Below, one piece after another: positions 8,204 to 17,640 of a stretch of 17,852 nucleotides of DNA. Below the pieces are notes generated by a model. It saw only the letters and a list, made by a program, of their open reading frames with translations. It ran no database searches and was not told where the DNA came from. Location: contig JAAAJB010000670.1 in the NCBI GenBank assembly GCA_016098155.1, forward strand, positions 1 to 17,852, given 5' to 3'. A program made the translations under genes and the position numbers. Source of the DNA: Actinomortierella ambigua. Its lineage: Eukaryota; Mortierellomycota; Mortierellomycetes; Mortierellales; Mortierellaceae. The first letter of the stretch is position 1, and the number at the start of each line of letters is the position of its first letter.

Positions 8204-8797
8204 TGCAAGTACCTAGAGCATGAACGAGGCAGCTGCATGGAGAGGAAGAAGAACCCTCTGCGACAATCACCATTGCAATATCCCTGCCTTTATACACGCA
8301 GATACTCCAATAAATCTCTGGAGTACCTTTGCTGAGCAGATGGAGTTTGTTGTTAACGGGCATGTTGCGGACGAAGTTGCTGGTATAGAGAGAGAAGGAG
8401 AGACGGCGTGTTCGCTTGCAAGAGCAATCAACTCTATTCTCGTTGTGGCCATTGCGTACAAGCTTGTTTTGTACACTTGTTTGCAAGCAAGAGAGAGAAG
8501 TGGAGTGGGGGAGTGGGGGCTGCGATGAGCTGCGAGAAACTGCGGATAGGGACCAAGGCAGCGTGTGATTGGCCAATGGACACCAGTAACATGAGGAGAA
8601 TGACGTTCTCGAACGGACTGAGAAAAAAAGAAACAGAGAGAGCAATTGAACGTTATGTGTGGTTGTACCTAAAAAAAAGGTTCCGCCGAGAGTCATATTG
8701 CGGATGGAGGTCGTATAAAACCTCCTTTGCTCCTGCTCGATTCCCCACTCACCAACACACAACACCACACACACCTCGCCTACACTTTACACCACCA
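8204..8797 (+). other. intergenic / promoter region of the 8798 gene
   Basis: No supported gene. Open frames on both strands (8220-8528 plus, 8190-8774 minus) show no domain. The 3' end holds a TATA box and a CA-rich leader before ATG 8798. Confidence 0.5.
8714..8720 (+). promoter_or_regulatory. TATA box of the 8798 gene
   Basis: TATAAAA lies 78 bases before the start codon and is followed by a C/A-rich leader (CACCAACACACAACACCAC), typical of a strong fungal promoter. Confidence 0.65.
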
Positions 8798-9631
8798 ATG
8801 ATGGCTACTTTTGATTCCAGCATCGATTCCTTCGATGCCATGTCTCTCAAGGAACACCAGCGCACCCGTGCAGCCAAAGCCTGGGCAAAGGGCTCCAAAG
8901 CCCGCCACAACAAAGTCCAGATGAACACCAAGGATCCAGTCGAGCGCGAACGCCTCCTGGCTCTCCAGCAACGCCGCCTCAAGAAGCGCGAATCGGACGA
9001 CGACGGCGATGACAACGATGATGACAGCGATGACAACAACGACGCTGCCGTTGACCCATCGGACAAGAACGACAGTGAGGAGGAGCATGAGGATGAGGAT
9101 GAGGACAAGGAGGAAGAGCAAGGCACCACTCAAGGACACCGCTCGCGAACCAATGCCCGGTCTCGCACTCGATCCCCTGCAGGATCCGACTCGGATACTT
9201 CTGTCGCCTCGACCTCATCTACCCGTCGGCGCCGCGGCAACAAGACAAGCAACAACAACAATAACAGGAACAAGGGCAAGAGCGAAGCCAAGATCAGCGA
9301 TGCTGCCGACATTGAACAGGCACTGCGCTCCAAGAAGCGAGCTAACCGACGCGGGAATGACGACGAGCTGATCGAGCAGCTGGAGAAGCTAGACGCCGAG
9401 GCTGCTGCCGCTGCTGCTGCCGCCACTGCCGCCGAGGAGGCCAGGCTGGCAGCTGAACAGCAAAAGAGCAAGGATGACGAGGCCTTTGTCGTCACGGCCG
9501 AGGAGGAAAAGATTGTCTTCCAGCACAATGTCAACTTTAGCACCAGGGACGCGACCATGGCCTCGCAGTCGGTCACGCTCGGCGAGTGGCGCGAGGTGGT
9601 CGAGAAGAAACTGAATACCAAGGCTCGGTGA
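8798..9631 (+). CDS. Highly charged low-complexity protein of unknown function
   Basis: One exon, 277 residues, starting with adjacent ATGs at 8798 and 8801 in context ACCACCAATG. An N-terminal basic/hydrophilic part (HQRTRAAKAWAKGSKARHNK) is followed by an Asp/Glu block at about 67-110 (DDDGDDNDDDSDDNND, EEEHEDEDEDKEEE), then Arg/Ser-rich and Asn-rich stretches (RSRTRSPAGS, TRRRRGNK, SNNNNNRNKGK), a helix with poly-Ala (AEAAAAAAAATAAEEA), and a conserved-looking end (EEEKIVFQHNVNFSTRD, LGEWREVVEKKL). The composition suggests a nuclear or nucleolar, chaperone-like or RNA-associated protein, but that is inference. A TATA box and C/A-rich leader suggest strong expression. The frame is open upstream to 8408, across the promoter, so I do not use those starts. 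Confidence 0.8.
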   Translation: MMATFDSSIDSFDAMSLKEHQRTRAAKAWAKGSKARHNKVQMNTKDPVERERLLALQQRRLKKRESDDDGDDNDDDSDDNNDAAVDPSDKNDSEEEHEDEDEDKEEEQGTTQGHRSRTNARSRTRSPAGSDSDTSVASTSSTRRRRGNKTSNNNNNRNKGKSEAKISDAADIEQALRSKKRANRRGNDDELIEQLEKLDAEAAAAAAAATAAEEARLAAEQQKSKDDEAFVVTAEEEKIVFQHNVNFSTRDATMASQSVTLGEWREVVEKKLNTKAR

Positions 9632-9888
9632 CCGAGCCAGTCTAGCGCGCTGTTTCTCTGTCTCTGTCTCCCTCTCTCTCTCCCTCGCTCTCGCTCTATT
9701 ACCCTAATATCGCCTTGTATTATAGTTCTTTGTCACCATAAAAAAAAACATATTCCAGTTACTTTTGTTCATACTCTCATTGACACCTGTCGGGGACTGT
9801 CAGTACCGGCAACTCAGCTCTGGCAGTTGAATTAACCTTCTTCTTCATCACCTCTCTCTCTCTTACTTTACATAAGCGCGTCCATGTT

Positions 9889-9890
<2 letters not shown>

Positions 9891-9932
<42 letters not shown>
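9891..9932. repeat. (GA)21 microsatellite
   Basis: A perfect 42-base GA run, the longest simple repeat in the window. Confidence 0.95.
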
Positions 9933-9937
<5 letters not shown>

Positions 9938-10073
9938 AAGGGCGACAATGTATAGCTGCGCGCACGCATGGGGCATCTGGGTACATGTGGGTGTTGTTCA
10001 GTGGCCTGTCGACCCCACAGCAGCTCGGTCCAACAAACAATCCAACAGCCCACACCTGAGGAAGGGGCAGAAA

Positions 10074-10092
10074 GAGAGAGAGAGAGAGAGAG
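10074..10092. repeat. (GA) microsatellite
   Basis: A 19-base GA run in the EDE1 upstream region. Confidence 0.9.
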
Positions 10093-10135
10093 CAATTTTT
10101 TGTATTCCAAAGGCCCCAACGACTCGACTCGCCCT

Positions 10136-10146
10136 GGGGGGGGGGG
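10136..10146. repeat. G11 homopolymer
   Basis: Eleven consecutive G in the EDE1 upstream region; prone to length errors in sequencing. Confidence 0.85.
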
Positions 10147-10405
10147 ATTATTTTTTCTTTCCTTTCTGTCTCAAACACGCACACACACTCACACTTTCTG
10201 CTCTCCTTTTTCAACGCACATCCTCTCCTTTTCCTTCGTACACACACTTTACATTCCTCTACAAAACATTTTCTCTACGCCTCCATCCTCACTCTCATCC
10301 TCGCCCTCCCTATCTCTCTTCTCTTCCTTCTTCTTCTCTCTCTCCCCACCCGGCATTCTGCCGTAGTCATTTTTGCCCACTCTCGTTCTTCATTTCACAC
10401 TTGTC

Positions 10406-13400
10406 ATGGCCAACTTTTCACCCCTCAGCCGCGACATGACGGGCACTATCCGTCGCAAAGGTATACTGCCTTGACAATAATGAGAGAGTCAACAGCAACA
10501 TGAATGTTTTCTTGTTGGCCCATTGAGGCATTTATACACATGCCTCGACGTCTCCTTCTCTCTTTCTCCCTCTCTCTCTCTCTCGCTCACGACTACAAAC
10601 AAACCGCAATGTATATGCATTTGTGCAAAAGAGAGAGAGAGGGTGTGACAGAGAGATGTGTTGCTCGATGGGAGAGGGTCAACAGCATTATGGAATGACT
10701 CCAATGAGAATACGAGGAGAAAAACAGCCTCACCCTCACCTGACTGCGTGGTTTGAACGATATCAGCAGCATCAGCAATGACTGCAGACACAGTTAGTTG
10801 TTCGGAAGAACCACACACCCAAGACAAGACACGATGGAAAACTAACGCTTCTTCTCGTCTCACATGAAAAAAAACAACCTTCCCTTTCTCTTCTCCTTGT
10901 TTTAAGCTGGCCCAGAGATTACCTTGACACCTCGGGAAAAGCAAGTGTACGGCACGCTTTGGCTCGCAGCAGATGTCGATGGCAATGGATTCATCACCGG
11001 CGCTGACGCAGTGCCCTTCTTTGCCAAGAGTGGCCTCTCTCCTCAGATTCTTGGTCAGGTAAAGGATAAAAAGGACAGCCGCGTGTCGTGTGCAATATCT
11101 TGTCACACCCATCAAGAATGAAAACGACAGAGAAAAGCAGGACACGAGAGGAAGGCCGGTAGCTAGACAGGCACCTCTTTCTTTCATCCGCTACCGTTTT
11201 GTTCGTCTCTATCGTCATTGTACAGACAAGTGCAGAGACAACTTGTGTCTCAACTGATCTCTTAACCATTCCTATTGCGTTTTTATATGTTACCTTGCTC
11301 TCTTTCTCTGCGCTCTCTCTCTATCCCTCTTGCTCTTATTTCATGCCTGTGTAGATTTGGGTGCTAGCGGATGTGGATAACAAGGGCGTGCTGAATCAGC
11401 AGGGATTCAGCATTGCTGTCAAGCTGATCGCCCATGCTCAAACTGGAAAGACTCCCTCCTCTGCTTTGATCAACGTCGGTATGGAAACAAAGGCATGCCT
11501 GTTTGGAGTGCCCGCTTGCTCCAGGCGGAAGCTCTTTTTTATTTTATTTTATTGCTGGCTGGTTGTCGTCATAAATAGACTTGATTATACTAACTCGAAG
11601 AGAGCCAACCTGTCTCTCCTTCTGTTACTTGCCTGGCTCCATCCTTCTTCTTCTTCTTGAATAATAGATGCGCCATTGCCTCGCTTTGAAGGCCTTACAG
11701 GTGCAGGCGACACACCTTCGGCTACCCCTGCTGCACCAGCATCATCTTCGGCGGTTAGCGGTTCTGCAGACCCACCAATCTCAGCAGAGGACAAGGCAAA
11801 ATACGGCAGCATGTTCTTGTCGTGTGGACCAGTGGGCGGACTTTTGGATGGTGAAAAGGCGCGCGAGGTCTTTCTAAAGTCCAAGCTACCCGTTGAGAAG
11901 CTCGGCCAGATCTGGTATGCAGGACGATGGTGTACCCCTTTCACTATAAGCCAAGCACGAAGGAGGGACACTTTTTTTGTTCTAACCCCCCCCCCATCCC
12001 TCTCTCTATCTACCCCCCTTGATTCTCTTTACTGCATCACAGGAACCTGGCAGACACAAAGCAACGAGGATCGCTTGACCTGACAGACTTTACAATTGCC
12101 ATGTACTACATCCAGCACACAATGAATGGCTCGGTCAAGATGCTGCCTGCCACCCTGCCTCTCCCTGTCCTCAAGGCCTGCAGTGCCCCTGGCGCCGGTG
12201 TGATCACCTCCCCCGTTCTTTCAACACAGACTCTCCCCCGTCAGGTCACTGGAGGAGGCGTCTCTGGTCACCTTCCTCGGCAGATGACGGGATCGTTTGG
12301 ACTCACATCAAGCCCACTCCCAAAGCAGCTCACAGGAGGCCAGGTCTCGTCGAGCACAAGTGCATTTGGCCTTGGCTCGGCATCCTCCCTGCCGTCTCTG
12401 GATACCACATGGGACATTACGACGGACGAAAAGGCCAAATACGACCGATTCTTTGACCAACTGGACAAGACTGGCTCGGGAGCGCTTGGAGGAGAGGAGG
12501 CTAGCAAGTTTTTTATGAACTCACGTTTGCCAGAATCGGTTCTGGCGCAGATTTGGGACCTGGCCGATATTACCAAATCCGGAAGCCTGTCCAAGGACGA
12601 GTTTGCCGTGGCCATGTACCTGATCAACCGCAAGAACGCCATCGGAACCCCAGTCCCCAAGGTCCTCCCTCCAACCTTGATCCCCCCTTCTCTCCGTACC
12701 CGCGCAATGCTGACCTCTGGCTTTACGGAACCTTTGAGAAGTATGACGGAGCGACTATTGATCGGATCATTTTTTTTTTTCGTCTTCAAGGATAAATTGG
12801 TGCCTGGAATTCGATCCGATATCTAACCATGCCCTATCCCCTTTCATTTTTTCTTTCGATTTGTAGGCATGAACACCGGTTCATCACACACTCGCCGTCA
12901 ATCGTTTGATTTGTTGGGAGATGGCCCAGTGGCGTCACACTCGACAGGACCAGCAAGCACAGCAGATCGGGAAACAGACGAATTGCAGGCCAAGATTACT
13001 GCTGCGACAGGCGAGCTGGCGTCCCTCCAGAACCAGATGAACAACATGTCGCAAACGACGGGCGACCTGCAGGCCAAGCGCCAGGTGCTCGAACAGCAAC
13101 TGTCGGCGCTGAGCGCGCAAAAACATGAGATTAGCATTCGTCTGAACCAGATCAAGACGCTGCACGAAAACGAGACCAAGTCGATCAAGGATCTTCAGGC
13201 GACGCTGGCTAGTCTCCAGCCGCAGACGATCAAGCTCCGCGAGGAGCTCATCACCTCTGAGCGAGACCTTGTCGTGGCCCGCAGCAGCAAGGACGAGTTC
13301 TTGCTCTCGGTCGCCCAGGACCGCGAGGAGAGCGAGCAGATCAAGCTCAAGCTCAAGCAAAACCAGGAAGAGACCGTTCGACTGCGACAGGAACTCGAGG

Positions 13401-15598
13401 CCATGCGCAAGGACACCACTCGCCAAAAAAACCTCTTGGAGATTTCGCGTCGTCAGCTCGCCGCCAGTGAATCGGAGAAGCAGAGACTCAAGGACGAGAT
13501 GGACAATCTGGATTCACAAGTCCATCCACGTCAGGCGTCTTCCTCCTCTTCATCTTCATCTTCACCGTTCCCTTCGCATGCACCCCCACCCCCTGCCCCG
13601 CGTGGCTCGCGCAAGGAGCCTCCACCACCACCGGCCAGCCGTGGATCCAATTTCACCAAGGCGTCGCCCGAGATGGAGGAGGCCTTTGGCATCCCACAGG
13701 CGCTCCGTAGCCCGACAGGAAGCTTCCACGATGTCGGAGCACCTGCGAGGGCGCCCAGTATCACCTCTGTGAGCCGCCAGTCGACGGGCACATCCCCCTT
13801 TGAGACACTGTCCCGTCAGACGACTGGTACTGGGTCATCGCCCTTTGAACAGATTGCACGACAGGACACGGGTATGAGCGGTCATGGAGGAGGAGGGGTT
13901 GCAAAGCAAGCAACAGGAGGAAGTGGGTTCTTGGATGCAAAGCACGTGGCCGACACCACCGACATTTGGTCGCCCTCGACCCATGCGGCGCACAACGCCG
14001 CCGCGGGCGGAATCGAGATTTCAAAGTCGCCCGAGCCCATGGATGGCGCCACACCCCCATTAGGATCCTTTGCAGCAGGAGTAGCAGCAACGGCAGCAGT
14101 AGGAAACGACTTTGAGACATCGATGGGCTCGTTGGCTGCCGCGGCGGTGGTGCCTCTGCCAAACTCGCCGCCCATGTCGATGACACAGGCGGACCCGTTC
14201 AGCGTGATGGCGTTCCCGGCGATGGACACGGCTGGTACGCCGGCGGTGACCAAGGTCGACTTTGATTCGGCCTTCCAAGGGTTCTCGATCGGTGGTGCTA
14301 GTGTTGGTGGTAGTGGTAGTGGTGGCAAGTCGTCCGAGAGCCACGGCATGGATGGCGTCAAATCGGCCGAGGCCTTTGCCGAAGCCTTTCCCGAAATTGA
14401 GGCCGTGACGAGTCCCAAGAGCGGCGGTTCAGGCGATAGTGGCAATAGTGGCCGTGGCAAGCGTGTGAGTGCATTTGGATTCGATGACGATTTCCAGGCA
14501 TCGTTCCCCACGTCGTCGTCGTCGGCTGCTACCGAGGCGATCATCACACCTACCACGACTGGATCTGGCAGTGCTGCTGCTGCTCCGGTGAGCAAGCGCA
14601 CGATTAAAGAGGAAGAGGACGAGTTCCCACCGATTGTGCAGTTGGAGCCACAGGACGATGAAGACTCTTCCGACGACGAAGATGACGAGGATGCTTTTGT
14701 CCAGGCGTCGAGCCATGTCCCGACACCAGATCCAGCCTCGTCTGGCGTGTCATCCATGCCACCACAACCACCACAAGCGCAAGAAGAAGATGAAAAGCAA
14801 GAGCAGCCCCCAGTTTCCACTAGTGCTGCCGCTGCTGCTGCTGCATCGGGAGCCCCTCGCAAGTTGACGGCGGCGGATTTCGAAGAGTTTGAGAGCAAAT
14901 TTGGAGAGGTTGATGGATTTGGTGGGGCTGATGACTTTGATTCAGCTTTCCGCGGAGTAGAGCTGTCGACCACCGCGACTTCAGCAGGAGCAGCAGCGAA
15001 ACCAGCATCATCTACGACAACAGCAACCACCTCCGGTGCAGGACCCATGTCGTCGTCGAAGAATGCGTTTGATGATTCTGGATTTGACTTTAACATGTCG
15101 TTTGATGATGCCTTTGGATCTTCGTCGTCGGCAACCAAGCAACAGCAGCCGGCAGCAACAGCAACAGGAGCAGCAGCAGCAGCAGTGGGAGGCTCATTTG
15201 GCGACTTTGGTTTTGGCCAACCAGCCAAGCCCATTGATCTGGACGAGGCCTTTGGCGGCGCCTTTGGTAGCGCCCATCCTCCTTCTAGTGCCACCGCGCC
15301 GTCTTCGTCGGCGCCGGCAGGTGGTGCTGCGGTGTCTGGATTTGATGGCTTTGACGATGGCTTTGGCGCTCCGCCGACAACGACAACGGCGACGGCGACG
15401 ACAAATGCACCGGCGCCCGTGGAAGGATCGAATAGCAGCAACCCACCACCCGCGGTGGCAGCACCGGCAGTGGATCTTCAGGGAGTGGACGAGTTGATGA
15501 ACCTCGGTTTTTCGCGCCAGCAGGCCAACGATGCCCTGTCGCGGTATGACACTGTCGAACGGGCAGCCAACTTTTTGTTTGAGGGCGGTGCCAACTAA
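10406..15598 (+). CDS. ede1: EDE1/EPS15-type endocytic scaffold protein
   Basis: EDE1/EPS15 proteins are early scaffolds of clathrin-mediated endocytosis: EH domains bind NPF peptides and the UBA binds ubiquitin. Exons are 10406-10460, 10907-11058, 11355-11478, 11668-11914, 12043-12695 and 12867-15598; donors are GTATAC, GTAAAG, GTATGG, GTATGC and GTACCC, all phases fit and the product has 1320 residues. EH1 lies at about 24-110 (DVDGNGFITG loop, QIWVLAD), EH2 at 148-222 (QIWNLADTKQRG), EH3 at 316-400 (QIWDLADITKSGSLSKDEF). A coiled coil spans about 440-628, followed by a Pro-rich stretch, acidic-phenylalanine motifs (FDSAFQGF, FDDDF, FDDAFG, FDDGFG), one DPF, and a UBA domain at about 1280-1320 (MNLGFSRQQANDALSRYD). 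Seven LxxQxTG motifs flank EH3 and follow the coiled coil. The EH2 calcium loop lacks Asp residues. A yeast Pan1-like role is the alternative, but the UBA favours Ede1. AATAAA is at 15785-15790. Confidence 0.92.
10461..10906 (+). other. EDE1 intron 1, 446 bases, with CT and GA tracts
   Basis: The longest intron in the window. It holds a CT-rich run at about 10556-10587 and a GA run at about 10630-10643 that could pair as a stem. The acceptor is TTTTAAG. Confidence 0.8.
12696..12866 (+). other. EDE1 intron 5, reading frame stays open for 131 bases
   Basis: Donor GTACCC and acceptor TTTGTAG join in phase 1 to give PPSLRMNTG. If retained, the EH3 frame continues to TAA at 12824-12826. Confidence 0.7.
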
Positions 15599-15784
15599 GA
15601 GTACAACCAAAACCAGAACAACAACAACAATAACTACAACAACAACAAAACATCCATCTCTTTGAAAGAAGGCATGTTTGTGTCAAGCTTCTCCTACACT
15701 TACACCCACCCATAACACACAACGAGGATTTGCGCCACCAAAAAAAAAAAAAAAGGACCAATGATGATGACTTTGATGACTTCC

Positions 15785-15790
15785 AATAAA
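15785..15790 (+). terminator. Polyadenylation signal of EDE1
   Basis: AATAAA lies 187 bases after the EDE1 stop; an A14 run at about 15740 precedes it. Confidence 0.55.
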
Positions 15791-15807
15791 CCACACTTTA
15801 CGACTTT

Positions 15808-15816
15808 TATATAAAA
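15808..15816 (+). promoter_or_regulatory. TATA box upstream of the 15934 gene
   Basis: TATATAAAA lies 118 bases before ATG 15934 and only 18 bases after the EDE1 polyadenylation signal, so the two transcription units are very close. Confidence 0.5.
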
Positions 15817-15933
15817 CACTCTCTGGTCTATTACTGCTTTTGCTGGAAACCTTAAATGACAGAGAACGCCACCAAGACTAGAAAACAAATAACAGCACGT
15901 TTGTCGTGTTTTTGTTACTTTTTTTCCTCAACA

Positions 15934-17207
15934 ATGCCTAGTCAACAACGTTCAGTACCACACCCTTATCTTTCATCCACACAGCACCCTACCTTACCCT
16001 CTGCTGAGGGTGTTTCGGTGCAGCAATATTCATGGTTTACCCCTCCCGAACGAACAACGCCAACATGCAATCGTATCCCACCTACACAACCATTCGCTTC
16101 GTACCCGCGAGTTCAGACCCAAGTCGAACATGAACGTTATCAGCCAGCACCACCCAGTCATCGACCTCCCCCTGCGATGGCGATGTATGCAACACATAGA
16201 CAGCAGACTCCTATTGCCATCAGACCACGCAGTCCGGTTCCTCCCTCGGTAACAAGCCTGCATGCGCCTGAGTTACGAGCGTCTCCTACATCCCATGCCA
16301 GGGCTCCTAATCAGAATACAAGAGCCCAGATACCTGCTCTCGTTATTCATGAGAATTGTCCACACAAAGAGTTCTATACTCAGCCGGGGATGAATGCGCT
16401 TGTAGCATGGTTGTCAGATCCTGCGAATGCCAATAGACTCCACGACGCAGAGATGGCACAGTCCATTAATGATGATCATGCCGACACCCATGGGGACGAC
16501 GTAAAAGTCAAAAGTGAACTAACCCAACGCGGAAAGTTTTGGGATGAGACGAACACGACGTTTTACAGATCTGGATCTGGTGGTAGCACTTACTTCCCAA
16601 TACGTGGAGAGACCATGGAACACAATCCATCTTTGGTTCGCTCAAACGAAGTCATGGCAGCGCACTATAATGCAAGCCCAAAGAGCCGTCATGCTGCTCC
16701 CACCGGTGTGGACAGCGACATCGAAGGCAAATTAAAAAAAAATGTGTGACAAGGGGGCAGCAACCAATGCTTAATTCGAGGCCTGATACAATCTATCTTT
16801 TCTCAGCAGGATCATCAGTTGCATCGTCGAGCACATCCACCCCCCACCCAAAGTCCAGCCCTTCGTCTGACATCTCTTCTGAATGGAAAGCCCCCAGCAG
16901 GAAGCGTGCCAGGAACACGCGTGCGCCGGACGTCTATGAGATCGTCGATAAACTGATCGCCACCCGCCCAGATGGGAGCTCGAAAACTGCGGAGCTAATG
17001 AAAGACGTCTTTCAGGATCTCCGCGAGCAACATGATGCCATGGAGAGGCAGCTTGAGGAGGCGCGCAAAGAGCTCGATCGAGTGAAGAACGAGATGCATG
17101 ATAAAGAGTTGCGTGCGCTCACTGAGAAAATGGCGTGGATACAGAAGAGGTTTGACCTCCAGCTTCAACTTCAGGAACTGAAGCACCGTCTACAGAAGGC
17201 TGCCTGA
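15934..17207 (+). CDS. Protein of unknown function with C-terminal coiled coil, probably two exons
   Basis: I do not recognise the family. The first part is Pro/Ser/His-rich and disordered-looking (HPYLSSTQHPTLPS, PPSHRPPPAM), then has ALVIHENCPHKEFYTQPGM and LVAWLSDPANANRL, a compact, helical-looking segment. The frame ends at TGA 16747-16749. A second frame, open through 17207, encodes SSVASSSTSTPHPKSSPS, a basic patch KRARNTR (possible nuclear signal), VYEIVDKLIA, and a coiled coil (QLEEARKELDRVKNEMHDKE) to the end. A pyrimidine tract and CTCAG at 16802-16806 look like an acceptor; the phase-matched donor GTGTGG at 16706 is weak. Alternatively the A9 run at 16733-16741 explains the frame change. 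An in-frame ATG at 15856 exists; 15934 has the better context (A at -3). The gene follows EDE1 on the same strand. Confidence 0.6.
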
Positions 17208-17389
17208 TAGTCTCCCCACCCCCACCCCCCTCCGCCCTATAAGACCTCTTCTTTTCGTTTGTCTTTCTTCTTTTCAATCACTTATGCAATATAACAACCT
17301 ATTACTCTATTCCCATCAGTTCTGCACGTCGCTGTACGCCGCGTGCTTTTGTTTCTGCGGCATAATTGTGGAGTCAGTCTCTTATGGTC
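17208..17389 (+). other. 3' flank of the 15934 gene
   Basis: C-rich then pyrimidine-rich sequence with no supported gene; it runs into the transposase relic on the other strand. Confidence 0.5.
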
Positions 17390-17390
17390 T

Positions 17391-17640
17391 TCATAGCGTG
17401 GGCACGAGTTCTTCATGAAAGTCGTTTGATGGGTCACGTAAATCGCCCTTGTCTTTATCGCACAGGAGAACGAAGTGGTGAAGTACGGCACATGCCATAC
17501 TCACTCTCGTGGGGGGGGGGGATATGAAATAGGCTCTGAAACTTTTTCTTGAACTCCCCCGAACATCGATGACCACTCGACCCCTTGCCTGAGCATCAGT
17601 GAGGGCCTTGTTTTGCTGACACCGACGACTCATTCTCGAA
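17391..17640 (-). pseudogene. PIF/Harbinger (HARBI1-like) DDE transposase C-terminal relic
   Basis: On the minus strand a frame ending at about 17391 contains ARGRVVIDV then, after an 11-base C run, TRVSMACAVLHHFVLLCDKD. The family pattern is ...RVVVENAFGRLKGRF...V.ACCVLHNF, seen in HARBI1-like DDE_Tnp_4 transposases. Between the two parts the adjacent frame reads GEFKKKFQSLFHI, closer to the family than the main frame, so two frameshifts probably occurred. The catalytic DDE residues, mostly upstream, are not present. A decayed transposon copy is the best reading; no terminal inverted repeats were found. Confidence 0.6.
17511..17521. repeat. G11 homopolymer inside the transposase relic
   Basis: Eleven consecutive G on the + strand; length here affects the reading frame of the relic. 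Confidence 0.85.

Larger units (their letters stand above)
9632..10405 (+). other. intergenic region with microsatellites, upstream of EDE1
   Basis: Holds CT-rich 3' sequence after the 8798 gene, a (GA)21 run, a shorter GA run, a G11 run and a long pyrimidine-rich leader (about 10148-10400) before the EDE1 start. No gene is supported. Confidence 0.6.

Noticed and set aside
8190..8774. 194-codon minus-strand open frame
   Set aside because: No domain, covers the promoter of the 8798 gene, and the sequence looks like read-through of CT/GA-rich DNA.
8408..8797. N-terminal extension of the charged protein at 8798
   Set aside because: It crosses the TATA box at 8714-8720 and the C/A-rich leader.
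9130..9621. Minus-strand open frames opposite the charged protein
   Set aside because: Ser/Ala/Leu runs that mirror Asp/Glu/Ala codons of the sense gene.
9891..9932. GA run considered as part of a CRISPR-like or satellite array
   Set aside because: It is a plain dinucleotide microsatellite without spacers.
10489..11187. 232-codon minus-strand open frame over EDE1 intron 1 and exon 2
   Set aside because: It overlaps a well-supported EH-domain exon and contains translated GA/CT repeats.
13882..15441. 519-codon open frame on the minus strand
   Set aside because: It is antisense to EDE1 exon 6; its Ala/Ser/Pro-rich product mirrors the low-complexity codons of the sense gene, and no domain is visible.
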